A DNA stretch of 64,000 bases. It comes from Pratylenchus scribneri (taxonomy: Eukaryota; Nematoda; Chromadorea; Rhabditida; Pratylenchidae). Location: NCBI GenBank assembly GCA_030063045.1, contig JAQSEB010000001.1, positions 124,001 through 188,000 of the forward strand, read 5' to 3'. The first letter of the stretch is position 1. The number at the start of each line of letters is the position of its first letter. Both the position numbers and the translations under genes were made by a program. Positions 20,941 through 31,608 of this stretch are shown one piece after another. The notes beneath the pieces are model-generated. The model saw nothing but the letters and a program-made list of their open reading frames with translations. It made no database searches and was not told the origin of the DNA.

Positions 20941-23900
20941 ATGCGCCTTCTGCTTTTCCAAAATGATGAATCACCGCCATCTTTGCCATCTCCGATTGTG
21001 GCCACCAATGGCCATGAGCCTAGTTCATCCTCATCAACCACTGTGGAAAGTAGTGTTGGTGGCCCATTGAGTAGTCGACCTACTGAACAATTTATGATGG
21101 CAGAATTGTTGCCAATGCCAATGGCCAAAAGGAATGGCCGCAATTCGGCTATTCTACGGGCTCGAATTGAGCCAGATGTGAATGGCGTCAATCGATATAA
21201 ACATTTCCACAGGTTTTTGACAATGGCGAATTGAGTACCGCAGATTCAGTACCTGCTGGGGTCGTTCTTTTGGCCATATCTCAAAAAGGAAGCAACCAAT
21301 TTGGGAAGGCGATATGCCATTCTATAGCCCAAAATATCCTCTAAAATGTGGCTTACTAATTACTTAGAAAATATAAAAAACTTTATGGGAAAAAAGGCTT
21401 TTCTTGAAAAATTGGGTTTTTATATTCAAAGGCAAGTAACTTTTCTAAAATACAAATTTTTATAAAATTGAATATGGGCCACTTTTTAAGGGATACTCTG
21501 GGCTTTAAAATGGTATATCGCCTTCCGAAATTAGTTTCTTCCTTGTTGAGTTACAACTAAAAAACAACCTAGGTATTGAAATTGCGGCACTTAAATAACC
21601 CCTTTCAATTGGCTTTATCCCCCCACTCACACATTAGGCCTCATTCTCCTATGCCTTTTCAAAATGTTGCTGCCAATCGCCTCCCTTCCCCTATCGCTGA
21701 TGACAATGGCCAAAGCATTGATAAAACTTCACCTCGTCGAAGGCGTAATCCACCGGCGATGCTCAACACCACATTTCCCCTTCAAATCAACGGTGGCGCA
21801 ATTTTGCCTGCAATTCCCTCGCCAAATGATAGTTTACGGCCAAGGGCCCATTCAAATGGAATGGAGGCGAGAATAAAGGCAAAGGAATTGTCCAAAAATG
21901 GAGGTGGCCTTTTGCCATTGATTGGCACAATGGAAAGAAGAAGTGCCAGTTCAATTGGGAATGAGGCCAGCAAAAATAGTGGGAAAGAGAATGGAATGGA
22001 AAATGAAGTAATTGGAAGAAATCGGCAAAAGTCGATCAAAGCGAAGAAGGCATCTGGGGCAAAAGCCGTGGATGAAGTAGTCACCACCGTACGAGTCAGA
22101 CGGAGAATTATAATCAGCGATGCGAATGCAGCAGAGGACACAAATGGTACGGTGAAAAAGGAGGGGGAGGATGAAATTAGCGCCATTTCTGTATCCAGGC
22201 CATTCTTTTGGCTATAATTCAATAAAGCTAAGGCCAATTCTGGAAGGCGATATGTCATTCGAAAATGCTGAAACTAATTTAAAAAGTGGCTTAATATACA
22301 TTTTTGAAATTTAAACCGCCTATAAAATATAAAGCGTTTTTCCCTTTTTTTCCAAAAATTCGAGTTTATCAAATTCATATAACTTTTTTATAATGTTGAA
22401 ATTCGTAAATATTAATATGTCACTTTGTAGAGGACACTTTGCGCTTTCAAATGATATATAGATTTCGCTAGTTGGCTAATGCCTCGTTGAGATATGGGAG
22501 ATATAGCCAAAAGAATGGCCCAAGTAGTGAAATGACGGAATAAAATGTCCTTTAACGAGGGGCGAATATTCTACATTTTTTAACTTTTTCTTTTTAGTCC
22601 AATTTTCGCATCATAAAAAAGAATCATCGGCGCCTAAAGCATTAGCCAAAAATATTTCGCTGGATTCCTCCTCCAGTGGCCAACCACCAACTACGAAGCC
22701 AATTCGACGGAAACCCACAAATCGGAAACTTCAAAAAATTGTGGTGCCCACCGAATCCATTGGAACACAAACCGAAAATGAAGAGGTGGTTTTGGGAAAA
22801 TGAAGAGGACAAATTAAATTGGGAAAATTATTCTTAAAGATTGAATTGACGGAGGAGGCGAAATCAACGGTAAAACTTGAATCGAGGGAAACAGACCGAA
22901 CGAATGGAGTAGCAATGCCTCGAGCCACTCAAACTGAAGCGAATTCCCTCTTCAATCAGGTGGCAGGCACAAATTCCCATCGATCCAGCACAATTGGGCC
23001 GGATGAGGTGAGAAAATTTGGGATTTAATTTTGCGGGAGTGGATATTCCATTATCTGTGCCATTGTCCATAGCTTAACCAAACAAAAGCCAATTTTGGAA
23101 GACGATATATCATTTGAAAGCCAAAAGTGCCTTCTACAAAGTGGCTTCAAAATTTATTGTAAATCTAAATTTTCAAAAAAGTTAATGTCTTTGAGTCTGA
23201 TAAACTCTTGAAATAAAGGCAGCTTATTTTACGTTATTTAAAATTTTCAAAAAAATTAGTTATGTAACTTTTTAGAGGACATTTAGGGCTTTCAAATGGC
23301 ATTTCGCCTTTCAAAATTGGTTACTTCCTTGTTGAGATATGGCCTAAAGAATGGCCGAAGTATTTAAACAATTATACTTAAGTTGACCCATTTCGTTTAA
23401 TTTCGATACAAAATTGAATAATTATTTGATGCGCAGATTGAACAAAGGGCCCAGCTGTTATCGGTGATCGAAAAGGCATTGGATGAAACAATCGACAGGC
23501 AATCAAGGCTAAAGGCAAACCAATTCATCGCTTCAACGGCGAGAAATCAGGTAAATTTGATAGCGCTGAGCCAACTTGGGCCGTTTATAAAATAACTCAT
23601 CAAGGACTAAATTAATTTTGATGATTTTATTATCAAATTAATCAGAAGACTTATGGCTATCGAATAATATAAATTTTATAAATTTTATTTAAATTGAATT
23701 AGAAATGATAGAGTTATGACCAAAAACCATTTAAAATGACCTTAACTAAGAATTTGTGAAATGTTAGGTGATTTTTAATTATAACTCAAATAATTCTGAA
23801 CCATTTTAAATTATGATTTCATAGCCAAAAGTCTGCTCTTTAATTTGATAACAAAATTGTGAAAATTTGTTTCAATCTTTAATGAGTGTTTACGGGGACA

Positions 23901-24118
23901 CATTTGATGCCTATTCTGGATTGGATATTCTGTTGATCATTCCCAAATTCAATTTGAAGGCCCAAATATGGCGCGATGCAAAGGAATTTGTGGCCGCCCA
24001 TTTACTTCCCCGGGCCATTGAATTGGCCAATCGAACGAGTCGACGGCCACAACATAATAGTCGAGATGGCTCAATTCGTTCATATGAGAAGGCACTTCGC
24101 AGCATTCATTTGCCCTAA
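20941..24118 (+). CDS. Unrecognised Ser/Arg-rich protein with two TQT motifs
   Basis: Probable exons: from about 20914/20941 to 21211; 21634 to about 22146 or 22190; about 22600-22783; about 22840-23007; 23438-23550; and a last exon ending TAA 24116-24118. Introns are occupied by FB1 copies and by one FB2 copy. The N-terminal half is low-complexity and basic ([20 protein letters not shown]). Two TQT motifs ([10 protein letters not shown] and RATQTEAN) match the dynein light chain LC8-binding consensus, suggesting a scaffold or cytoskeleton-associated protein. A short coiled-coil-like exon ([20 protein letters not shown]) and a conserved-looking C-terminus ([20 protein letters not shown]) follow. 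The last acceptor is unclear and may lie in the FB2 end. The start and two exon joins are uncertain. Confidence 0.55.
21264..21562. repeat. FB1 foldback element
   Basis: Begins TCTTTTGGCCATATCTCAAA and ends TTCCTTGTTGAGTTACAACT. Intronic in the TQT-motif gene. Confidence 0.85.
22203..22520. repeat. FB1 foldback element
   Basis: Begins TCTTTTGGCTATAATTCAAT and ends with GCCTCGTTGAGATATGGGAG and ATAGCCAAAAGAATGG. Intronic in the TQT-motif gene. Confidence 0.85.
23060..23357. repeat. FB1 foldback element
   Basis: Begins TTGTCCATAGCTTAACCAAA and ends TCCTTGTTGAGATATGGCCT. Intronic in the TQT-motif gene. Confidence 0.85.
23575..23905. repeat. FB2 foldback element
   Basis: Left arm CGTTTATAAAATAACTCATC through GACTTATGGCTATCGAATAA; right arm AGCCAAAAGTCTGCTCTTTA through TTAATGAGTGTTTACGGGGA, which is the inverse of the left. 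It abuts the last exon of the TQT-motif gene. Confidence 0.88.
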
Positions 24119-24420
24119 TCCATCTCAATCTTATGAATAATCCCTGAGGGCATTTTGACAAAGCAATATTCTCATACAATTCTACAGTGTGCCTTTTCCA
24201 TTCCCGAAGCTCAAATTCCATGAAATTAATATGTGAATGAATTTAATTAAATTTGAATAAAAAACAAATTTATGAAATTTATATGATGATTTAAGAATAA
24301 ATTTCTTAGACCACCTTTAAAGCTTTTTCCAATTTTATTCATCAAAAATCGGATTCAAATTTTTGAGTTTTGTTTTGACCAATTCCCCATATTTTCTTCT
24401 AACTATTAATTAGTAGATTA
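24119..24420. other. 3' flank of the TQT-motif gene
   Basis: AT-rich, with an AATAAA-like motif near 24256. No gene seen. The segment from AAGCTCAAATTCCATGAAAT (24207) recurs just after the satellite at 24926, so the satellite may have been inserted into or duplicated with this flank. Confidence 0.5.
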
Positions 24421-24928
24421 ATTTCGCCTGTTTTGTGTTTTCGCTTAGAATAATTCCGCCTGTTTTGTGTTTTCGCTTAGAATAATTCCGCCTGTTTTGT
24501 GTTTTCGTTTAGAATAATTCCGCCTGTTTTGTGTTTTTGCTTAGAATAATTCCGCCTGTTTTGTATTTTGGCTTAGAATAATTCCGCCTGTTTTGTATTT
24601 TGGCTTAGAATAATTCCGCCTGTTTGTGTTTTCGTCTATTGGAATAATTCCGCCTGTTTTGTGTTTTCGTTTAGAATAATTCCGCCTGTTTTGTGTTTTC
24701 GCTTAGAATAATTCCGCCTGTTTGTGTTTTCGCTTATTAATTCCTCCTGTTTTGTGTTTTCGCTTAGAATAATTCCGCCTGTTTTGTGTTTTCGCTTAAA
24801 ATAATTCCGCCTGTTTGTGTTTTCGCTTAGAATAATTCCGCCTGTTTTGTGTTTTCGCTTAGAATAATTCCGCCTGTTTGTGTTTTCGCTTATAATAATT
24901 CCGCCTGTTTTGTGTTTTCGCTTATAAG
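24421..24928. repeat. 32-bp satellite array 2
   Basis: About 16 copies of the same unit as the array at 16737-17740, 6.7 kb away. It starts about 300 bp after the stop of the TQT-motif gene. Flanks on both sides share about 40 bp (GCTCAAATTCCATGAAATT). Confidence 0.96.
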
Positions 24929-25537
24929 CTCAAATTCCATGAAATTTATGTGAATGAATTTATTTAAATTTGATGAAAATATAAAACAAATAAATTTTTT
25001 AATTAATGAAAAATATGTAAAAAAATACACATATGTGGATGAAAATAATATAAAATTTTGTGAAAAGAGTAGAAATGTGGGCGACGAATGCAAATGAATG
25101 GGTGGGCGGATGAGAACATAAAAAATATTAATTTATAAAAAGTGGATTGGATGATAAAGAAATACAAATTTAATTAAAAATTGGATGTGAATCGGTAAAT
25201 TCGAAAGCGCAAATTTCTTTTTATTTTTGGTATGTTAAAATGGTAGAAAAATATGTTTGTATGTTTGGGGTGCGTGGAAAGAAATTGCAAAAAGGCGAGG
25301 AGAATTGAAAATGAAAACATTTATCAAATTTGAGAGGAGGAATAAATACCCGGCATGATATCCACGCAAAACCAAACACAAACACAAATTTGGAGGTGGG
25401 ATGGAGGCAAAAAAACAACCAATGCCAGAGGAAGAGAGGAAAACCATTTTATAAGAATTTTAGGACAGGGGTCACGACGTTATCAGAGAGGTAGGCTTGG
25501 AAAGAAGCAATGGATGAAATGGTTAAAATCGGTGCGG
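24929..25537. other. Intergenic, AT-rich; no gene recognised
   Basis: Lies between the satellite and the end of the CK1 frames. AT-rich at first, then purine-rich near 25400. No domain or convincing exon. Confidence 0.5.
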
Positions 25538-26545
25538 TTATTGTTGCTTTTTGTTGCGCATTTTTGTTGCCGTGCAACCCCCATATGGATGATGATGCTG
25601 ATGAGAATTGGGGCTGGCTGGTGAAGGGACCATTAATTTCATTCGCCTAATTTCTTCTTTTCTTGATCTTGAATTCCCTTTTGCTCCATCCACATCCAAA
25701 GTTGGTGCCACCATCATTATTTCGGGTATTGTGCCCGAAGTTGTGGTTGTCGTATTGTCTTGGTTACGATCTTGGGCTATAGGAGGAGGACAACAAAGTT
25801 GTGGAGCAGAAAGGGAATGATGGAAATTTTGATGATTTACTACAAGCGATTGGGGATTTTGATCAATTCCAGCAGGGGGAGGGCCAATTAGGGTTTGGAC
25901 GGTTTGTGGGGGAGTGGGTTTAGGACTGAAAGGGGAATTGGTTTGTTGCGATAAACATTTTATATTCATATTATTTAATAATTGATGTTGTAAAAACGAC
26001 AAATACAAATTGGAATTGGATGGAATGGGAGAGGACAAAGAAGATTGGTACAAAGAAAGGTTAAGATGGTTGTTGTCTGGCGGTGGCATTGGCATCATTT
26101 CCTCTTCTTTATTTTGCTCCTCCTTCTCTCCATCTCCAATCAGTCGATCATGAGCCGGCCCGACCCGACTCCGACCAGTCCGCCCGGCAGGCCTCGATGA
26201 TTCCCTTGGGTGGTTTGTGGCGCCGATTGATGGCCAAATGTTGGATGAAGATGGTTTTGGTTCGTTGTTGTTCCCAATGAGCCCCCCATGCCCATCAATG
26301 AGGAGATTCCCTGTTGATGTTGATGGCCTCCTTGATGGCCATGACTGTTGCTTGTTGTCAACATCCCCGATGAAGCCATGCCCATTTGGGAGGTTCCCAG
26401 ACCGCCCACATTGTTGTGCAGATGGTGGCTGCTGAAATTTGTGGTTGGTATTTGCATTCCCGGTGGAAGATTGTTGCCATTGTTCATCGTCGTGTTGGAC
26501 AGGCCCGGAGGCAAATTCTGACCCGCTTGGCGGTTTTTTGCAAGT
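25538..26545 (-). CDS. Alternative long tail frame of CK1 delta/epsilon
   Basis: If the acceptor ATATTTCAG at 26547-26546 is used, phase 0 joins the kinase exon to a frame that stays open for 335 residues, to a TAA at 25538-25540. It begins [11 protein letters not shown]. The first part overlaps the other tail frame. The second part (from about 26098) is Pro/Gln/Asn/Ser-rich (FSPKPTPPQTVQTLIGPPPA) and looks coding in its own right. It could be an alternative isoform, a further exon after the shorter tail, or chance openness in low-complexity DNA. Confidence 0.4.
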   Translation of the reverse strand, partial: TCKKPPSGSEFASGPVQHDDEQWQQSSTGNANTNHKFQQPPSAQQCGRSGNLPNGHGFIGDVDNKQQSWPSRRPSTSTGNLLIDGHGGLIGNNNEPKPSSSNIWPSIGATNHPRESSRPAGRTGRSRVGPAHDRLIGDGEKEEQNKEEEMMPMPPPDNNHLNLSLYQSSLSSPIPSNSNLYLSFLQHQLLNNMNIKCLSQQTNSPFSPKPTPPQTVQTLIGPPPAGIDQNPQSLVVNHQNFHHSLSAPQLCCPPPIAQDRNQDNTTTTTSGTIPEIMMVAPTLDVDGAKGNSRSRKEEIRRMKLMVPSPASPNSHQHHHPYGGCTATKMRNKKQQ

Positions 26546-29500
26546 CTGAAATATTCGGAAAATGATTATAAAAAATATGAAAATATTTTTATTTATTTTA
26601 TGGATAAAACTAGCGCGTTTAGTACCTCCGTATTAATGTTTTGGCTTACATATTTCACAAACATTCTGATTTTCACAAACATTCTGATTTTCACAAACAT
26701 TCTGATTTTCTCCAAACATTCTGATTTTCTCCAAACCTTCTGATTTTCACAAACATTCTGATTTTCTCCAAACATTCTGATTTTCTCCAAACATTCTGAT
26801 TTTCACAAACATTCTGATTTTCACAAACATTCTGATTTTCACAAACATTCTGATTTTCACAAACATTCTGATTTTCTCCAAACATTCTGATTTTCTCCAA
26901 ACATTCTGATTTTCTCCAAACATTCTGATTTTCTCCAAACATTCTGATTTTCTCCAAACATTCTGATTTTCACAAACATTCTGATTTTCTCCAAACATTC
27001 TGATTTTCTCCAAACATTCTGATTTTCACAAACATTCTGATTTTCTCCAAACATTCTGATTTTCACAAACATTCTGATTTTCTCCAAACATTCTGATTTT
27101 CTCCAAACATTCTGATTTTCTCCAAACATTCTGATTTTCTCCAAACATTCTGATTTTCTCCAAACATTCTGATTTTCTCCAAACATTCTGATTTTCTCCA
27201 AACATTCTGATTTTCTCCAAACATTCTGATTTTCACAAACATTCTGATTTTCACAAACATTCTGATTTTCTCCAAACATTCTGATTTTCTCCAAACATTC
27301 TGATTTTCACAAACATTCTGATTTTCTCCAAACATTCTGATTTTCTCCAAACATTCTGATTTTCACAAACATTCTGATTTTCTCCAAACATTCTGATTTT
27401 CACAAACATTCTGATTTTCTCCAAACATTCTGATTTTCTCCAAACATTCTGATTTTCTCCAAACATTCTGATTTTCTCCAAACATTCTGATTTTCTCCAA
27501 ACATTCTGATTTTCACAAACATTCTGATTTTCTCCAAACATTCTGATTTTCACAAACATTCTGATTTTCTCCAAACATTCTGATTTTCTCCAAACATTCT
27601 GATTTTCTCCAAACATTCTGATTTTCTCCAAACATTCTGATTTTCACAAACATTCTGATTTTCTCCAAACATTCTGATATTCTCCAAACATTCTGATTTT
27701 GCCAAACATTCTGATTTTCTCCAAACATTCTGATTTTCACCAAACATTCTGATTTTCTCCAAACATTCTGATTTTCTCCAAACATTCTGATTTTCTCCAA
27801 ACATTCTGATTTTCTCCAAACATTCTGATTTTCACCAAACATTCTGATTTTCTCCAAACATTCTGATTTTCTCCAAACATTCTGATTTTCTCCAAACATT
27901 CTGATTTTCTCCAAACATTCTGATTTTCACAAACATTCTGATTTTCTCCAAACATTCTGATTTTCTCCAAACATTCTGATTTTCTCCAAACATTCTGATT
28001 TTCTCCAAACATTCTGATTTTCACAAACATTCTGATTTTCTCCAAACATTCTGATTTTCACAAACATTCTGATTTTCTCCAAACATTCTGATTTTCTCCA
28101 AACATTCTGATTTTCTCCAAACATTCTGATTTTCTCCAAACATTCTGATTTTCACAAACATTCTGATTTTCTCCAAACATTCTGATATTCTCCAAACATT
28201 CTGATTTTGCCAAACATTCTGATTTTCTCCAAACATTCTGATTTTCACCAAACATTCTGATTTTCACCAAACATTCTGATTTTCAAACATTTTAATTTTT
28301 CCTTTTTTGTGAAATTTTCTTAATCTAGCTTTAACTACAAATACACTATATACACCAAGGTCGAGGGTCCCAATAAACGCACTAACCTAACTATTTTATT
28401 ATCTCAATTGAAAATAATTTGTCTTACAAACATTAACTGATTCCAATCGAACACGTAATCCTGCACATATCCCTGCCTATTGAAGAGCACACGAAAGAGT
28501 TGGCGTAAATACTCGTAGTCGGGTTCCTCCTCAAATGAAAGGCCCTTGCAATAGTTCAGATATTTGGCAAATGCATCTGCACAAAAATATGTTAATAATT
28601 TAATTAAAAAATTTTGTATAAACCTGGGAAACCGGCGCATAATTCCTCAACTGGTGTAGACATTTTCTTCTCCGAAATTTTGTCATATTTTTGTTTTTTC
28701 GTCGCCGCTTTCAACCCTTGCCAAGGCAAAGTTCCCCGGTTGAAATACATTAGCACATAGCCCAGTGATTCGACGTCGTCCCGTCTGCTTTGCTCTACAA
28801 AAATGGCCAATAAATATTCAATTAAAAAATTGAGGAATTTACCAACGCCCAAATGTGTATTTATAGAGGCATATCGAGCTGTACCCGTAAGATTTTTGTG
28901 ATCCCTGTATGGAATGTGTTGTTTGGTGCGATGGTCCCTGTACCGTTTGGCCAGACCAAAATCAATGATCTGAAAAATTTTGAATTTAATAATTTTTAAA
29001 TATTTTGAACGCCATAATTTGTTGCCATTTTAATAACTTAATCATTAAATGGCAACAAGTTTGGGCATATTCATAAATTTTGTGACTTACATAAACCAAA
29101 TTGCCGCGCTTTCCAAGACCCATTAGGAAATTGTCGGGCTTTATATCACGATGAATGAAATCTTTGGTATGAATATAGCTGATCCTTGACAACTAAAATA
29201 CAAATTTTTTATTGCGAAATATTTAATAATAAAAACCATTTGATCGGCAAGGAGCAAAACAGTTTTTAGAGTGAATTTTCGGGAGCAAAAATTGAACAGG
29301 TCTTCCAGGGATGGTCCCAATAATTCCATGACCATTACGTTGTATTCCCCTTCGTAGCCACACCACCGGACTTGGGGAATGCCAATGCCACCTGCCATCA
29401 TTTTGTACAGTTTTGCTTCGATGTGCAATTGTGGATGTTTTGTTTTGACGCATTCCAATTTGATTGCAACTTCCTCGTGTGTTACAATGTTTTCGCCCAA

Positions 29501-29572
29501 ATAAATGTCACCAAATGAGCCACTACCAATTTTTCTGCCAAGTCGAAAACGGCCCCCGACACGGAGTTCCAT
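26140..29572 (-). CDS. Casein kinase 1, delta/epsilon type
   Basis: Kinase exons: 29237-29572, 29091-29192, 28843-28969, 28624-28794, 28428-28576. The tail is read here as 26140-26517. CK1 delta/epsilon is an acidophilic Ser/Thr kinase acting in circadian, Wnt and developmental-timing pathways (kin-20 in C. elegans). It starts [20 protein letters not shown], as in vertebrate CK1 delta. The P-loop is [18 protein letters not shown] carries Lys38; [14 protein letters not shown] carries Asp128; IIDFG carries Asp149. [29 protein letters not shown] and [11 protein letters not shown] are family signatures. With acceptor TCAG at 26519-26518 the protein is 420 residues, close to the 415-416 of vertebrate delta/epsilon, with a Gly/Asn/His/Gln/Met-rich tail. 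A second acceptor at 26547-26546 selects another frame ending at 25538. The last intron (1.9 kb) holds a satellite. Confidence 0.93.
26640..28295. repeat. Mixed 19/18-bp satellite in a CK1 intron
   Basis: About 88 copies of ATTCTGATTTTCTCCAAAC (19 bp) intermingled with ATTCTGATTTTCACAAAC (18 bp), plus rare CACC, GCC and GATAT variants. It lies wholly within the last intron of the CK1 gene. Reading frames through it (in several phases because of the 19-bp period) are artefacts. Confidence 0.98.
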
Positions 29573-29809
29573 CAACTGGCGACAATATTTAGCTGGAAAA
29601 AAATTATTTTAAGATTTAATTTTTTACGCGGAAAAATTGATCAGGATTGAAATAAATGAATGAAAATTGGATGGGAAAAAGAAAAGGATTAATTTATCTA
29701 TTTTTTGATTAAGCGAATTAATTTGATTGGATCTAATATCTTCAAAAAATAAAACGCCAACAAAATGTGAACGGTATCAGTACCGTATATTTTGGGAGAG
29801 ATCAATCAA
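29573..29809. other. 5' flank of the CK1 gene
   Basis: On the minus strand a TTTTTTTCCAG sequence lies about 20 bp upstream of the ATG, which could be a 5'UTR or trans-splice acceptor. AT-rich, no coding. Confidence 0.4.
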
Positions 29810-30010
29810 CTTGCCGCCATTTATAATAACTCATCAAAGAATAAACCAATTTTGATGATTTTAGTACCAAATTAAAGAGCAGACTTTAGGCTATCTAATA
29901 ATAAAATTTTTTTAAAAATTGGTTGAGAAGTGGTAAAGTTATGCACAAAAATCCATTGAAAATTTCGCAAAATTACTGGATAAAAAAGAGTCTGTTCTTT
30001 AATATAAATT
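29810..30010. repeat. FB2 foldback element, left part and degraded right
   Basis: Left arm CATTTATAATAACTCATCAA, then TTAAAGAGCAGACTTTAGGC and GTTATGCACAAAAATCCATT. The right arm is rearranged or lost after GTCTGTTCTTTAATATAAAT. Confidence 0.7.
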
Positions 30011-30280
30011 GTGTTCCACTGTGATTGTGGTGAACAATTCTCGAAAAAATCGACTATTTGTAGGCAATTGAACAAAAAAAATTGCTTAATTTGAAAATAT
30101 CCAAATAGGGGCTTTTCTGAAAAGGTTAAGGAAATGGGATGGGGGGGGGATGACTGAAATGTACAACACAACTTCTTGTCAGCCGGTTGGTCCACAAGCT
30201 GACTGATGAGAGCAGTTTGTGCGAGATGGTCGAGGCGGTATTTGGGAAGAGGAAAATATGCTTAGTAAAAAGAAAATATA

Positions 30281-30728
30281 AGGAGTAGGAGCAATTGGTC
30301 GCCACCACCGTCTAAAAGCAGTCCAGTCAGCATCAGCACCCTTCAATTCACCAACCACCACCACTACCAGCAGCAGTAAAGACTGCCTTCTCCTAACTAC
30401 TTTAGCCCACATTGCTCCCATTGGTGCGCTGTCCGCGACGGCCACGCCGGACGCCGCCGCTGGTCGTCGACCACCATCTCAGACAGAGCTGCCCCATTCA
30501 TCCTCTACAACCACCCTTCTTTCCCCCCAAGCAAAACCGCCTCCCATAGCCCATATAACACCAACAACCACCTCGCCCAAATCCATCGGGGCCGCTCGCC
30601 ACCCTAGCCCAGCACAGACCAAATGGACGTCGCTTTTGCCCTCTCGCCCCTCTGATGCTCGCTGCCTCCATCCACTCTCGAGTCTCGACCCAGACTTGGG
30701 GGGCAAGAAGGCAGCATTCATTTTTACT
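30281..30728 (+). other. Open frame without ATG, Ser/Thr/Pro/Ala-rich
   Basis: A plus-strand frame from 30281 to the TAG at 30726-30728 is open for about 149 codons. It contains HIAPIGALSATATPDAAAGR and PPIAHITPTTTSPKSIGAA. It has no ATG and no recognisable family. It could be an internal exon of a low-complexity protein or chance openness in GC-rich DNA. Confidence 0.2.
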
Positions 30729-31261
30729 TGTTAGTATGGAAATATAGGAGGGGAGGAGGAATAAGTGCCTCCAGCATCGCCCACATTGGCCCTCGAGGGG
30801 ACATTTGGATTGAAGACGGATCCCTTCCTCCTCATGTTGGTCAGTCAAATTTGAAGAGAAGTCAAGAAAATGTGGGAAAATATTGGCGCGAGACAATGTG
30901 CCGCCCACCCCTCTTGCTCATTCGAATATTTAGGGGCATTTTGGGTCGACCACTTTTGGGTGGGTCTTGGTCTTGGGAGGCGAGAGGCGAAGGGAGGAGC
31001 CACTGATGTGAATTGCCTCGCCGCCGGCGCACTTTTATTTTATTCCCCCTCCCATTTGGGGACCTTTTGGCCCATATTTCCTCTAGCCACCTTCCCATCA
31101 CACTCTTTTAGCCTTTAACTCTAGGCCAATTGAATTGGGGGCACAAAGCTGACTGATGCGAGGAAATTTTGTACATATGTGGAGGCGGAGGAGGAAGGGA
31201 TAAAAGGATAAGAAGGGGATTTAAAAGTGGGGCCAATCATCATAAATTGATATGACATAGG

Positions 31262-31290
31262 GGACCGTCCGGAATCGAACCATAATTTTT
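31262..31290 (-). other. tRNA box-B-like motif beside FB1
   Basis: The minus strand reads ATGGTTCGATTCCGGACGGT, a consensus box B (GGTTCGANTCC), immediately next to an FB1 element. No cloverleaf could be built upstream because FB1 lies there, so it is probably a truncated tRNA or SINE. Confidence 0.35.
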
Positions 31291-31302
31291 CCATAGCTAA
31301 GC

Positions 31303-31608
31303 CTTTTCTTTAGGCCATAGCTCAACAAGGAAGCATCCAATTTTGAAAGGCAATATGCCATTTTAAAGCCCTAAATTTCCTATAAAAAGTGGCTTAATTA
31401 ATTCTTGAAAACTTAAATAATTTAAGGGAAAAGCGGCTTTTTCTCCAAAAATCAGGATCGCTTCCACTCAAAGGCATATAACTTCTTTAAAAAGATAGAT
31501 TTCTTAAAAATTTCCAAGCCATTTTGTAGAGGACACTTTTGGCTTTCAAAAGGTATATCGCCTTCTTAGATTGGCTAATGCCTCGATGAGCTATGAACTA
31601 AAGAATGG
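31303..31608. repeat. FB1 foldback element
   Basis: Begins TTCTTTAGGCCATAGCTCAA and ends GCCTCGATGAGCTATGAACT. Both arms present. Confidence 0.85.

Noticed and set aside
26593..28270. Many overlapping minus-strand reading frames through the 19/18-bp repeat
   Set aside because: They arise because the 19-bp period cycles through all three frames without stops. The repeat is intronic in CK1 and the peptides are pure repeat translation.
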